Assembly: GCA_964611145.1 (NCBI GenBank)
Contig: CAZSYM010000006.1
Location: 1 to 64,000 of the forward strand
Length of the DNA stretch: 64,000 nt
Direction: 5' to 3'
Source of the DNA: WFQV01 sp964611145
GTDB lineage: Bacteria > Bacteroidota > Ignavibacteria > Ignavibacteriales > Melioribacteraceae
In this document: one piece after another, positions 35,246 to 42,816 of the stretch
Numbering within the stretch: the stretch's first letter is position 1
Layout of the letters: each line of letters opens with the position of its first letter
Notes under the pieces: generated by a model
What the model was told of the DNA's origin: nothing
The model's input: the letters and a program-made list of their open reading frames with translations, nothing else
The model's database searches: none
Translations under genes and position numbers: made by a program

Positions 35246-36952
35246 TTATTTCATGCTTTTTTCGGCAGGAAATCTGTTTTGTATGGGAACTTGTTCCAAT
35301 GGTATTTCTTTGTAATGCATTTCGGGATGATAATTCTTGCCTTGTATTTTTGCCTGTTGAGCGTTGAAGGAAAGGCAAACATCGAATCCAAAATCGCCTA
35401 TACCGATGGAGAAACAAAGTTTGAAGGAACCATCCGAGGCAATTTTGCAAGAACCGTGAATGGTAAAGCTCGCGGTGAGCGTGCCAACTTTTATGTCCAG
35501 GCTTGCCTTACCGCTCATTGTAAAATTACCCTCGAAGCTTACCACTCCGTCCCGATGTGCCAGTGTTACATCCACGCCCAATTGAAAGCTAAGGGAGAGT
35601 GCTTTATAGGAGGCTGAAAAACCTGCTTTTGCATAGCCGGTAAGAGCAAAATTTCCGTTCATTTCGACCGTTCCTTTCATCCCTATGTGGCTAAAACCGG
35701 CAAGCACCACTTCGCCCTCGAAATTCATTATAGTGGGGTCCAAGTAAAGATAAACATGTCCCATATCAATAGAGAAGTCGTTGGGAAGGTTCAATTTGCT
35801 TTCGAACTTAAATCCCATTTTCCAATCCGAAAGCTCGTTTCCTATCGAACCGTAGAATACTTCTTTCGTTTGATAAGGGGCGAGGTAATCGAGAAAATCA
35901 TAATCCTTTGTTATTATTGATTTGAGAAAATCGCTAACGCTCATAGGCGGGTCTTCTCTTATGCCTGCGAATTTTAGTAGGGTCTTCCCGCTTCTGTCCA
36001 TTGCAAAGACGAGCGTGGCTTGCCCCAATACCACCTCGATGCCCATCCAATCAAGCGCCTCGTTGTCAAAATTGACTTGCCCGTTCAATCCCAAGGCGAA
36101 ATCAGAGTTTCTTCCTTCGAAGAAATTTTTAGCGTCGTCCATTTCGTCGGAAGTGAATTTTAAAACTCCCTCGGCGGATACGGAAACCGGATAATCTCCG
36201 ATTGGGATCGTGCCGCTCAAATAAATGTTGCCGTAAAAGCCTTCTATCGGCATCTTTTTAAGCGATACGAGAGGGGAAAAAGGAATAAGTCCCTGTGCCG
36301 AGAATGCAAAACCTACATCGGATAAATCTCCGAGCTTTGTCCCCTCAATATCGCCGGAGGCGAAGAAATAAGGATCGGTCGGGTCAATCGCTATTTTCTT
36401 TATGTTTTCCAGTTTCGAGGAAGAAATGTTTATGGGAAAAGGATTCGGATTCTCGTAATAGAAATAATAACGGTCTTCATTGACAGGCCAGTTGAAACTT
36501 TCGGTTTCGAACTCGCTTCCCTTTTTTAATCCGATTGGCATTGCAATCATTTCGGGGAAGTTTAGATATTGGAAAAAGCCTTCCTGTGGAATGTTCAATA
36601 CCGCGTAACCTCTGAAATTGTTAAATATATTATCACCGCTATTGCCCGAGTTTATTAGTTCGAAGTCGCCATTGCTAAGTCGAATATCGCCGTATTTTGA
36701 GTTTTCCACGAATAGGGCGCCTTTGATTCTAACCAGACTATCGGTTTCGGAGGCGATGTTCTCTTTATTGGCTTTTAAGATTAGCGCATTGGTCCCTGTG
36801 CCCAATTGAAATTGCGGTGCATCGGGTTGCAACGGTTTTGCCTGGAACGGATCAATCGGTTCGACGAAATTTTCCTTCGTGCAACCGGCAAAAAATAAAA
36901 GAGGAGCAATGAGAAAAATCAAAACTAATATGTTTTTTGATTTAGCGGACAT
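35246..36952 (-). CDS. Large lipoprotein of unknown function with beta-strand repeats
   Basis: A 568-residue protein with a clean lipoprotein signal (LFFAGC, Cys23). I recognise no family. Residues about 60-150 look like a small beta domain. Residues about 180-530 are dominated by alternating glycine-rich strands (for example GTVEMNGNFALTGYAKAGFS, SFEGNFTMSGKASLDIKVG, SFTIHGSCKIASDGSFKLC) that would suit a beta-helix, a long groove or a barrel-like sheet. The C-terminus is polar (QNRFPAEKSMK), unlike an outer-membrane barrel ending. It lies 10 bases after the SH3/barrel gene and 20 bases before the next, so it is firmly part of the exported five-gene run. Confidence 0.75.
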   Translation of the reverse strand: MSAKSKNILVLIFLIAPLLFFAGCTKENFVEPIDPFQAKPLQPDAPQFQLGTGTNALILKANKENIASETDSLVRIKGALFVENSKYGDIRLSNGDFELINSGNSGDNIFNNFRGYAVLNIPQEGFFQYLNFPEMIAMPIGLKKGSEFETESFNWPVNEDRYYFYYENPNPFPINISSSKLENIKKIAIDPTDPYFFASGDIEGTKLGDLSDVGFAFSAQGLIPFSPLVSLKKMPIEGFYGNIYLSGTIPIGDYPVSVSAEGVLKFTSDEMDDAKNFFEGRNSDFALGLNGQVNFDNEALDWMGIEVVLGQATLVFAMDRSGKTLLKFAGIREDPPMSVSDFLKSIITKDYDFLDYLAPYQTKEVFYGSIGNELSDWKMGFKFESKLNLPNDFSIDMGHVYLYLDPTIMNFEGEVVLAGFSHIGMKGTVEMNGNFALTGYAKAGFSASYKALSLSFQLGVDVTLAHRDGVVSFEGNFTMSGKASLDIKVGTLTASFTIHGSCKIASDGSFKLCFSIGIGDFGFDVCLSFNAQQAKIQGKNYHPEMHYKEIPLEQVPIQNRFPAEKSMK

Positions 36953-36962
36953 TTTTATTTCC

Positions 36963-38042
36963 TTAAATTTTAATTCTATATCCTAAAAACACGTTTAATT
37001 GATTTGAGCCCGGGAAAAGTTTGTACTGATTGGAGAAATCGCCGGGTTTCGGTTCTTCCCCGAAGACAGCAGTTTTGGGAGTATTCCAAAATAGATATTG
37101 AGCGCCGAGCAGAAAATTCGAAAAGTTTATTGAAAAACCTCCCCCGGCGCCGTAGGCGAATCCGCTTGTTTTTAAAAGAGGGAAATACTTGGTTAGCTGA
37201 GGATATTTCGTGTTTTGAAAACTTCCGAACCAGTACCCTGCGGCAACTGTACCGAAAAATTCAAGATGCGAATTGAAAATGGAAAGGAAATTTAAATTTG
37301 TGAAGAGATAAGCGAAGTCGGTTTTAAGAATGTACGTTTTTAAGTGGGATTGTCCTATTGTTAGCCCTATGCCTGGGGAGAACAGCCATGAAGCCTTGTC
37401 GTAAATTATAAAAGCGCCGAAGGGATTTTTAAGGTTTTCCATATTTTTTTCGTAGGGAATGCTGAGAGGCGCATAAAATATGCCGATGCTCAAACGTCTT
37501 TCGTTTCCTCCCAGTGCTATTGCCGAACGTTTGACAAAACCGTAATACGGATAAAGGGTTTTTAGCCATAATCCTTGACGCATGTCATTTTCTAAAAGAA
37601 TCAACACGGGATCGTCTTCCTTGAGAAACCCTACGGTTTCCGAAGCGTTAAACGGTGAGGCTTTGACAAATGAAAATTCGTTTGTGCATATGCCTATCGC
37701 TGTTTTCCACTCGGGGATTTCTTCCGGCTTGTTTCCAAAGCGAACGTCGAGGGCTCGTTTTTCTTTCGGTGATATTAAGGATTTTGTTTGAACATAACCT
37801 TGCTGCGGAAAAACAATTCTTTCCCAGCCGAAGGGGAGGGGAAGTCGTTGGTCTCGAACGATTAAAATTTTGTCCCTGTAATAAACAAATCCTTTTGTCT
37901 TGGCTCCTTCCTCCGGCGCCGAAAGGACGGCAACTTTTCCGGCGGAGACGTACATTTCAAAAACTTTCCAATGGGAGTTCTGAGCAAGGAGAATGGAGAA
38001 ATTCAAAAGGAAAAAAACACCTAACTTGTTAACAAGGCGCAT
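36963..38042 (-). CDS. Exported protein with two SH3-like domains and a C-terminal beta-barrel-like region
   Basis: A 359-residue exported protein with a signal peptide ending LLAQ. Two bacterial SH3-like segments follow: about 30-95 (VAVLSAPEEGAKTKGFV...WERIVFPQQGYVQTKSL) and about 120-180 (ASPFNASETVGFLKEDDPV...WLKTLYPYYGFVKRSAI), which usually bind peptidoglycan or peptides. From about 190 on, alternating strands with aromatic ends (YAPLSIPYEK, FAYGAGGGFSINFSNFLLGAQYLFW, LNVFLGYRIKI) look like an eight- to ten-strand outer-membrane barrel. It starts 30 bases after the esterase stop. The combination would bridge wall and outer membrane. No known family was recognised beyond the SH3 similarity. 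Confidence 0.72.
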   Translation of the reverse strand: MRLVNKLGVFFLLNFSILLAQNSHWKVFEMYVSAGKVAVLSAPEEGAKTKGFVYYRDKILIVRDQRLPLPFGWERIVFPQQGYVQTKSLISPKEKRALDVRFGNKPEEIPEWKTAIGICTNEFSFVKASPFNASETVGFLKEDDPVLILLENDMRQGLWLKTLYPYYGFVKRSAIALGGNERRLSIGIFYAPLSIPYEKNMENLKNPFGAFIIYDKASWLFSPGIGLTIGQSHLKTYILKTDFAYLFTNLNFLSIFNSHLEFFGTVAAGYWFGSFQNTKYPQLTKYFPLLKTSGFAYGAGGGFSINFSNFLLGAQYLFWNTPKTAVFGEEPKPGDFSNQYKLFPGSNQLNVFLGYRIKI

Positions 38043-38072
38043 TATTTACCCCAAGATTATTTTAATTTCTGT

Positions 38073-39614
38073 TTATTTAATGACGGCAAATTTTCTTGTG
38101 GAAATCAAGCCGTTATAGTTCAATCGGCAGAAGTAAATGCCGCTGGGTAAATTTGCCGCGTTAAATTTTACAACGTGTTTTCCGCTTGGGAGAATTCCGT
38201 TAAAGAGAGTTGTGATTTTTCTACCCAAGACATCGTAAATATCAAGCGTAACTTTTCCGTGGGGCGAACCGTTTCGAGATGCTTGTGCGGGCAAGGAATA
38301 TTCGACGGTAGCCAAACCGTTCTCGGCTCCGAACGGGTTCGGATAAATATTCAATTCGAAAGAAGACGGTATTGTGGATTGCTCTTTTATGCCTATGGCA
38401 AGGATGCTTACCTGGACGGATGTTGTATCCCAACTCATAATTCTGTTGAGCGCTTTTACTTTGACGGTAAAAGTACCTTGAGAATTATAGACATGAATTG
38501 CATTTTGCCCTTTGCCTGTGGTCCCATCTCCGAAGTCCCATACCCATTTTATTATTCCCTTGCCAAAGGCGGAGAATTTGGCAGTATCTTCCGCCGTACT
38601 CACGTTTATGGAATCTATTGTCGGCTTGTGCTGTAGCCAGAGAAAGCGTGTGGTTTTCGTTACAACGGTATCCCAATAGGCATTCGGAGCGGGTGCCCAT
38701 TGTCCGTTGAGAACGCCGTAGAATTCATGTCCTGCGCCTTGTACAAAGTATTTCTCGTATGGAAAACCCAAATGTTCGAGCCTTTCGGAAATGGGCTTAC
38801 TGCCGTAAGTGGGAGGAAAGGAAGAAATGTTGAACGGGGAACCGACGTCGAAAGGAACTATTTTATCGTCCGTACCGTGGATTAGCAGAACGGGAATTAT
38901 TCCGTCCTCGGGTTGAATTAACACCGTATCCTGTAAAGCTCCCCAGAGAGAAACGATGGCTTTTGCTCTTGCCGAATGAGCGTATTGGGAAGCTATGGCA
39001 TCGAGTCCGCCCAAGTCGGGACCATCGTCGAGAGTGGGAGGGAAATGACTGATTGCATAAGTACCGGCGGGACGCTCCTGCTCTTTGTTCATGAATGCAT
39101 TGTGAAGAGCGATAAATGCACCGGCGCTACTTCCCAAAAGAAAAACATTGTTCGTGTCGATTCGATAATCGTTGACTTTCTCTTTTAAGAATCTTATCGC
39201 GGCGCGGCCGTCCTGAATAGCGCGGTAAACGGCTCTTTCCGCACTTATTTTACTGGCGGGATTCATTCCCATTCTGTATTCAATTGAAGCTGTTATGTAG
39301 CCTCTTTTTGCAAACAATTGGCAGAAAGCGACCATGTCTTCGTTTTCTTTTGTGCCGCTTACGAACGCTCCGCCATGGGCTACTATTAAAAGCGGACGAT
39401 ATGCAAGCGTGTCTCCCATCGGTTCGTAAATATCCATCTTCAAGTTTTCGGAGTGGGTTACGCTTTCGCCTGCGTAGGGGGAATTCAAAGCGGGTGCTGT
39501 TGCATAAGTTAGATTTGCATGCGATAATTCGCATTGAAACAGTGAATCCACGTAACGATTTTGAGCGAAGGAGGAGAGCGAGAGGAGACCGACAAGGACA
39601 AGGAACCTAAACAT
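38073..39614 (-). CDS. Secreted alpha/beta-hydrolase (esterase) with PKD domain and T9SS sorting domain
   Basis: A 513-residue exported enzyme. After the signal peptide comes an alpha/beta-hydrolase of the carboxylesterase/BD-FAE type (about 40-330): oxyanion motif VAHGGAFVSG, nucleophile Ser in LLGSSAGAFIALH, acid in LIHGTDDKIVPFD and His in GAGHEFYG. A PKD domain (about 335-410, WDFGDGTTGKGQNAIHVY) follows. The C-terminal 90 residues form a type A T9SS sorting domain (LNIYPNPFG, LDIYDVLGRKITTLFNG, SGIYFCRLNYNG, KFAVIK). It should be secreted and held at the cell surface, perhaps removing acyl groups from polysaccharides. It heads the exported five-gene run; the substrate is unknown. Confidence 0.87.
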   Translation of the reverse strand: MFRFLVLVGLLSLSSFAQNRYVDSLFQCELSHANLTYATAPALNSPYAGESVTHSENLKMDIYEPMGDTLAYRPLLIVAHGGAFVSGTKENEDMVAFCQLFAKRGYITASIEYRMGMNPASKISAERAVYRAIQDGRAAIRFLKEKVNDYRIDTNNVFLLGSSAGAFIALHNAFMNKEQERPAGTYAISHFPPTLDDGPDLGGLDAIASQYAHSARAKAIVSLWGALQDTVLIQPEDGIIPVLLIHGTDDKIVPFDVGSPFNISSFPPTYGSKPISERLEHLGFPYEKYFVQGAGHEFYGVLNGQWAPAPNAYWDTVVTKTTRFLWLQHKPTIDSINVSTAEDTAKFSAFGKGIIKWVWDFGDGTTGKGQNAIHVYNSQGTFTVKVKALNRIMSWDTTSVQVSILAIGIKEQSTIPSSFELNIYPNPFGAENGLATVEYSLPAQASRNGSPHGKVTLDIYDVLGRKITTLFNGILPSGKHVVKFNAANLPSGIYFCRLNYNGLISTRKFAVIK

Positions 39615-39727
39615 TTTTTTGCCTTTAGTTGTTTTGAAATTTATATCTAATTCCTCCCGTAGGGGGAAATAAAGTCCTTGTCGCTGGAAATTTCACTTCT
39701 TAACATAATATTTAAATTGAATTTTCG

Positions 39728-39735
39728 CAAATATA
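39728..39735 (-). promoter_or_regulatory. Candidate -7 element (TATATTTG) for the exported operon
   Basis: On the minus strand the bases read TATATTTG, an exact match to the TAnnTTTG element of Bacteroidota promoters, about 114 bases upstream of the esterase start. No clear TTG at the expected -33 position was found. The 248-base divergent gap (39615-39862) is AT-rich, so this is a weak call. Confidence 0.3.
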
Positions 39736-39862
39736 AATATTTTATTTTTATAAAAATGTGGTTTTGGGAATGCCTGTTTGGAAAAGCGGTTTTCGTGCGT
39801 TGTGATTTGTTTAATTGTTCGGCGGGCTTTATTTTCTTAATTTCAAAAAATGGTTTTTAAAA

Positions 39863-40294
39863 ATGAAAGTCAACAAAATCGAACATATCGCAATAGCCGT
39901 GAGAGATTTGGAAAACTCCGTGAAACTTTTCGAGAATCTTCTGGGCGTGAAATGTTATGCGATTGAAGAAGTGGAAGACCAAAAGGTGCGCACGGCTTTT
40001 TTCCGTGTGGGAGAAACAAAGATAGAGCTTTTGGAAGCCACTTCCGAAGAAAGCACAATAGCAAAATTCGTTGCCAATAAAGGCGAGGGATTACATCATA
40101 TTGCTTTTCAAGTGGAAAATATAGAGAAGTCTCTCTCGGAGCTTTCGGATAAGAATTTCCGATTGATTGATACCCAACCCAGAAAAGGTGCGGAAGGATT
40201 GCAAATAGCTTTTCTTCATCCCAAATCTGTAAATGGCGTTCTGGTGGAATTGTGTTCCGAACCTTCGGATAAAAAACAGGAGGAAAAGAATTGA
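39863..40294 (+). CDS. mce: Methylmalonyl-CoA epimerase
   Basis: Interconverts (S)- and (R)-methylmalonyl-CoA between propionyl-CoA carboxylase and the mutase encoded at 59705-63873. The 143-residue VOC-fold protein has both beta-alpha-beta-beta-beta modules and family signatures: KIEHIAIAVRDLENSVKLFE at the start, KIELLEATSEEST, GEGLHHIAFQVENIE (His metal ligands) and FLHPKSVNGVLVELC (Glu ligand). ATG 39863 matches the family N-terminus; earlier in-frame codons from 39815 add an unlikely hydrophobic extension. The ribosome-binding site is weak. Its stop overlaps the TTG of a secreted peptidase, an odd partner for a cytoplasmic enzyme. Confidence 0.94.
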   Translation: MKVNKIEHIAIAVRDLENSVKLFENLLGVKCYAIEEVEDQKVRTAFFRVGETKIELLEATSEESTIAKFVANKGEGLHHIAFQVENIEKSLSELSDKNFRLIDTQPRKGAEGLQIAFLHPKSVNGVLVELCSEPSDKKQEEKN

Positions 40295-42330
40295 AAAGAT
40301 TAAGAAGTTTTATTTTTGTTTTGCTTTTGCTGTCGGTGGTTTCTTATGCTCAAAGCGGAATTGAAAAAATAGCGCTTTCCGAAGCAAAGGCGCATAAGAA
40401 TTTTATATCCCAACCGATGTATCCGGGAGATTCGAATATTGATGTTACTTTCTACCGTTTGAATCTTTATCTGGATTACGACAGGCGCTATATTTCCGGT
40501 ATAGTGCGAGTGGAAGGTCGGGCGACAAAAGATTCCTTACAAAGTTTTTTCCTGGATATGCAGGACGTTCTTACTCTCGATTCCGTAACAACGGAGGGAA
40601 AGAGAACAGAAGCGCGTCATTACAATGATAAAATTGAAATTACTTTGCCGAGGAAAATCGGAGGCGAAGAAAAATTCGCGGTGGATGTTTATTATCATGG
40701 TACACCGGGAAGTTCGGGTTTCGAAAGTTTTGAATTTACCACTCATTTCGCTACGAGCGACCCGATAATTTGGTCGCTCAGCGAGCCTTACGGTGCAAGC
40801 GATTGGTTTCCCGTTAAAGATACCCCGGCGGACAAAGCGGATTCTTCCGAAGTTTGGATTACAGCCGATAGCTTTTTTGTTTCCGTTTCGAACGGTACTT
40901 TGGAAGCCGTGATTGATAATCATGACGGAACGAAAACTTATAAGTGGAAAAATCATTATCCGATTGCGCAATATCTGATTTCTCTTGCTATGACAAACTA
41001 TGCCGAGTATGATAGTTATTTCAAATACTCCGATACGGATTCGATGATTATACGCCATTTCATGTATAAAGAACATTTGACCGACGATTTGAAACCGAAA
41101 TTGAAAGAAACGGGCGAGATGATAGCCTTTTATTCGAGCAAGTTCGGAATGTATCCTTTTTTGAAAGAAAAATACGGACATGCGGAATTCGGCTGGGGCG
41201 GGGGTATGGAACATCAAACCATTACCTCCATTGGAGATGACAACGGTTTCCGAAGCGAAAGCTGGACGAGGGAATTGATTTCCCACGAGTTGGCGCATCA
41301 ATGGTTCGGGGATATGATTACGTGTAAGGATTGGCATCATATCTGGCTTAACGAAGGTTTCGCCACGTATTGCCAAGCTCTTTATATCGAACATCTCAGA
41401 GGATTTCATGCTTATCAGGATTATGTCCGACACGAGTTTATCCGCATGCCCGATGCCGAAAGATATGGCGCAAAAGGAGCCGTGGGAACAATTTGGGTGC
41501 AAGATATTGGGAGCGTGTATCAAATTTTTAATTATAAAAGAAGTTATTTGAAATCCGCAATGGTTTTGCACATGTTGCGGGGAATCTTGGGAGATAGCCT
41601 TTTCTTCAAGGCACTTTATTCATATGCGAATGACCCTCATTTGAAATACGGTGTTGCCGTAACCGAGGATTTTCAAGCGGATGTGGAAAAAGTTGCCAAT
41701 ATGGACTTGGATTATTTCTTCAAAGAATGGATTTACGGAGAAGGTTACCCGAAATATTCCGTGGATTGGACCTATGCCGAAGGAAATAACGGATACTACA
41801 ATGTGTTTGTTACGATTAAGCAGGAGAAAGGAACAAATCCCCGTTATTTTAAAATGCCCGTTCAAATTCGTTTATTGACTTCTTCGGGAGATACGACTTT
41901 GACGGTGATGAACGAGGCTCTGGCTTCCCAAAGTTTTTCTTTTGAGATAAAAGGTCGTCCTTCCGCATTGAAGTTTGACCCCGATATATGGATACTTCGA
42001 GATGTCCGATCGATTCATTACACTTCCGTAGAAGAGGGGAATGCAAGAGAAATGGATTTTGCGCTTTCCCAAAATTATCCTAATCCTTTTAATCCGACTA
42101 CTACTATAAAATATTCTCTTCCGAATTCCCTCGGCACATTGGCTTTACATGTTCGATTGGATGTTTATGATGTATTGGGACGAAAAATCGCCACGCTTGT
42201 GAATGCTGAGCAGTTGCCGGGTAATTATACGGTACGTTTTGACGCGCGAAATTTCCCCGGTGGGGTTTATTTTTATACTTTGAGAGCGGGCGATTACGTC
42301 GCTACTAGGAAGATGGTTCTGCTCAAGTGA
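40291..42330 (+). CDS. Secreted M1-family aminopeptidase with T9SS sorting domain
   Basis: An exported zinc aminopeptidase of 679 residues. The signal peptide is followed by the N-terminal M1 beta domain, a GGGMEHQT exopeptidase motif (the GAMEN equivalent, with His in place of Asn) and the zinc site HELAHQWFG (His332, Glu333, His336) with Glu355 in WLNEGFATY. A C-terminal T9SS sorting domain ends the protein: LSQNYPNPFNPTTTIKYSLP, LDVYDVLGRKIATLV, GGVYFYTLRAGDYVATRKMVLLK. The start is TTG 40291 with GGAGG 7 bases upstream; it overlaps the epimerase stop (TTGA). It should act on peptides at the cell surface. Confidence 0.94.
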   Translation: MKRLRSFIFVLLLLSVVSYAQSGIEKIALSEAKAHKNFISQPMYPGDSNIDVTFYRLNLYLDYDRRYISGIVRVEGRATKDSLQSFFLDMQDVLTLDSVTTEGKRTEARHYNDKIEITLPRKIGGEEKFAVDVYYHGTPGSSGFESFEFTTHFATSDPIIWSLSEPYGASDWFPVKDTPADKADSSEVWITADSFFVSVSNGTLEAVIDNHDGTKTYKWKNHYPIAQYLISLAMTNYAEYDSYFKYSDTDSMIIRHFMYKEHLTDDLKPKLKETGEMIAFYSSKFGMYPFLKEKYGHAEFGWGGGMEHQTITSIGDDNGFRSESWTRELISHELAHQWFGDMITCKDWHHIWLNEGFATYCQALYIEHLRGFHAYQDYVRHEFIRMPDAERYGAKGAVGTIWVQDIGSVYQIFNYKRSYLKSAMVLHMLRGILGDSLFFKALYSYANDPHLKYGVAVTEDFQADVEKVANMDLDYFFKEWIYGEGYPKYSVDWTYAEGNNGYYNVFVTIKQEKGTNPRYFKMPVQIRLLTSSGDTTLTVMNEALASQSFSFEIKGRPSALKFDPDIWILRDVRSIHYTSVEEGNAREMDFALSQNYPNPFNPTTTIKYSLPNSLGTLALHVRLDVYDVLGRKIATLVNAEQLPGNYTVRFDARNFPGGVYFYTLRAGDYVATRKMVLLK

Positions 42331-42388
42331 AAACGAGTTAAGCGGTGATGAAGTGTTTGGATTGGCTACGAGGAGATTTTTAGTGTTT

Positions 42389-42814
42389 TTAAATATCGAA
42401 AATCAAGCGTGCGGAAAGTAAGTTGCCTTTTTGTTCAATCTTGAGTTGACTAAAGGTAATTGCTTTTATTTCTTCTTTGAGATGTACGGAGTGCTCCTCG
42501 AGGGATAAGATATGAATTTTTGCGGATAGAGAAAGAACATCTTTTACATGTTCGATTTGTATCTCCTTTAGCGTATTGGCAATTTGTTTTTTTGCTTGTA
42601 GCAGGAAATTTATTTCGCTTAGGAAAGAGACCAATAACTCCTCTGCCGTGCTTTCTTTTAATATAATCGTGCGTTCCTTTTTGCTTTCGGGGGTTTCTTC
42701 CGCCACGGCTTCGCGCCAACTTTCGAAAGCGGCTCTGAATAATTCTTCGAGCGAATCCGCTTCGATTATAACCGCTATATCCGCTGGATGATCAATGAAT
42801 TTAAATTTGTACAT
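42389..42814 (-). CDS. Archease
   Basis: Small protein that activates the RNA ligase RtcB. Its 141 residues begin YKFKFIDHPADIAVIIEADSLEELF, matching the archease opening 'H.ADI.....G..L.ELF..A', continue through an acidic helix (ELLVSFLSEINFLLQ) and end SARLIFDI, where the last Asp is a conserved metal ligand. ATG 42814 has AGGT directly upstream, and that site is formed partly by the TAG stop of the DUF5916 gene (TAGGTATG). A frame open further upstream would read through the DUF5916 gene and is rejected. No rtcB is present in this window, so this copy is apart from its usual partner. Confidence 0.88.
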   Translation of the reverse strand: MYKFKFIDHPADIAVIIEADSLEELFRAAFESWREAVAEETPESKKERTIILKESTAEELLVSFLSEINFLLQAKKQIANTLKEIQIEHVKDVLSLSAKIHILSLEEHSVHLKEEIKAITFSQLKIEQKGNLLSARLIFDI

Positions 42815-42816
42815 AC

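Noticed and set aside
40537..41571. 344-codon open frame antisense to the T9SS M1 peptidase
   Set aside because: It mirrors the peptidase reading frame, has no ribosome-binding site and shows no recognisable domain; codon bias of the sense gene explains it.
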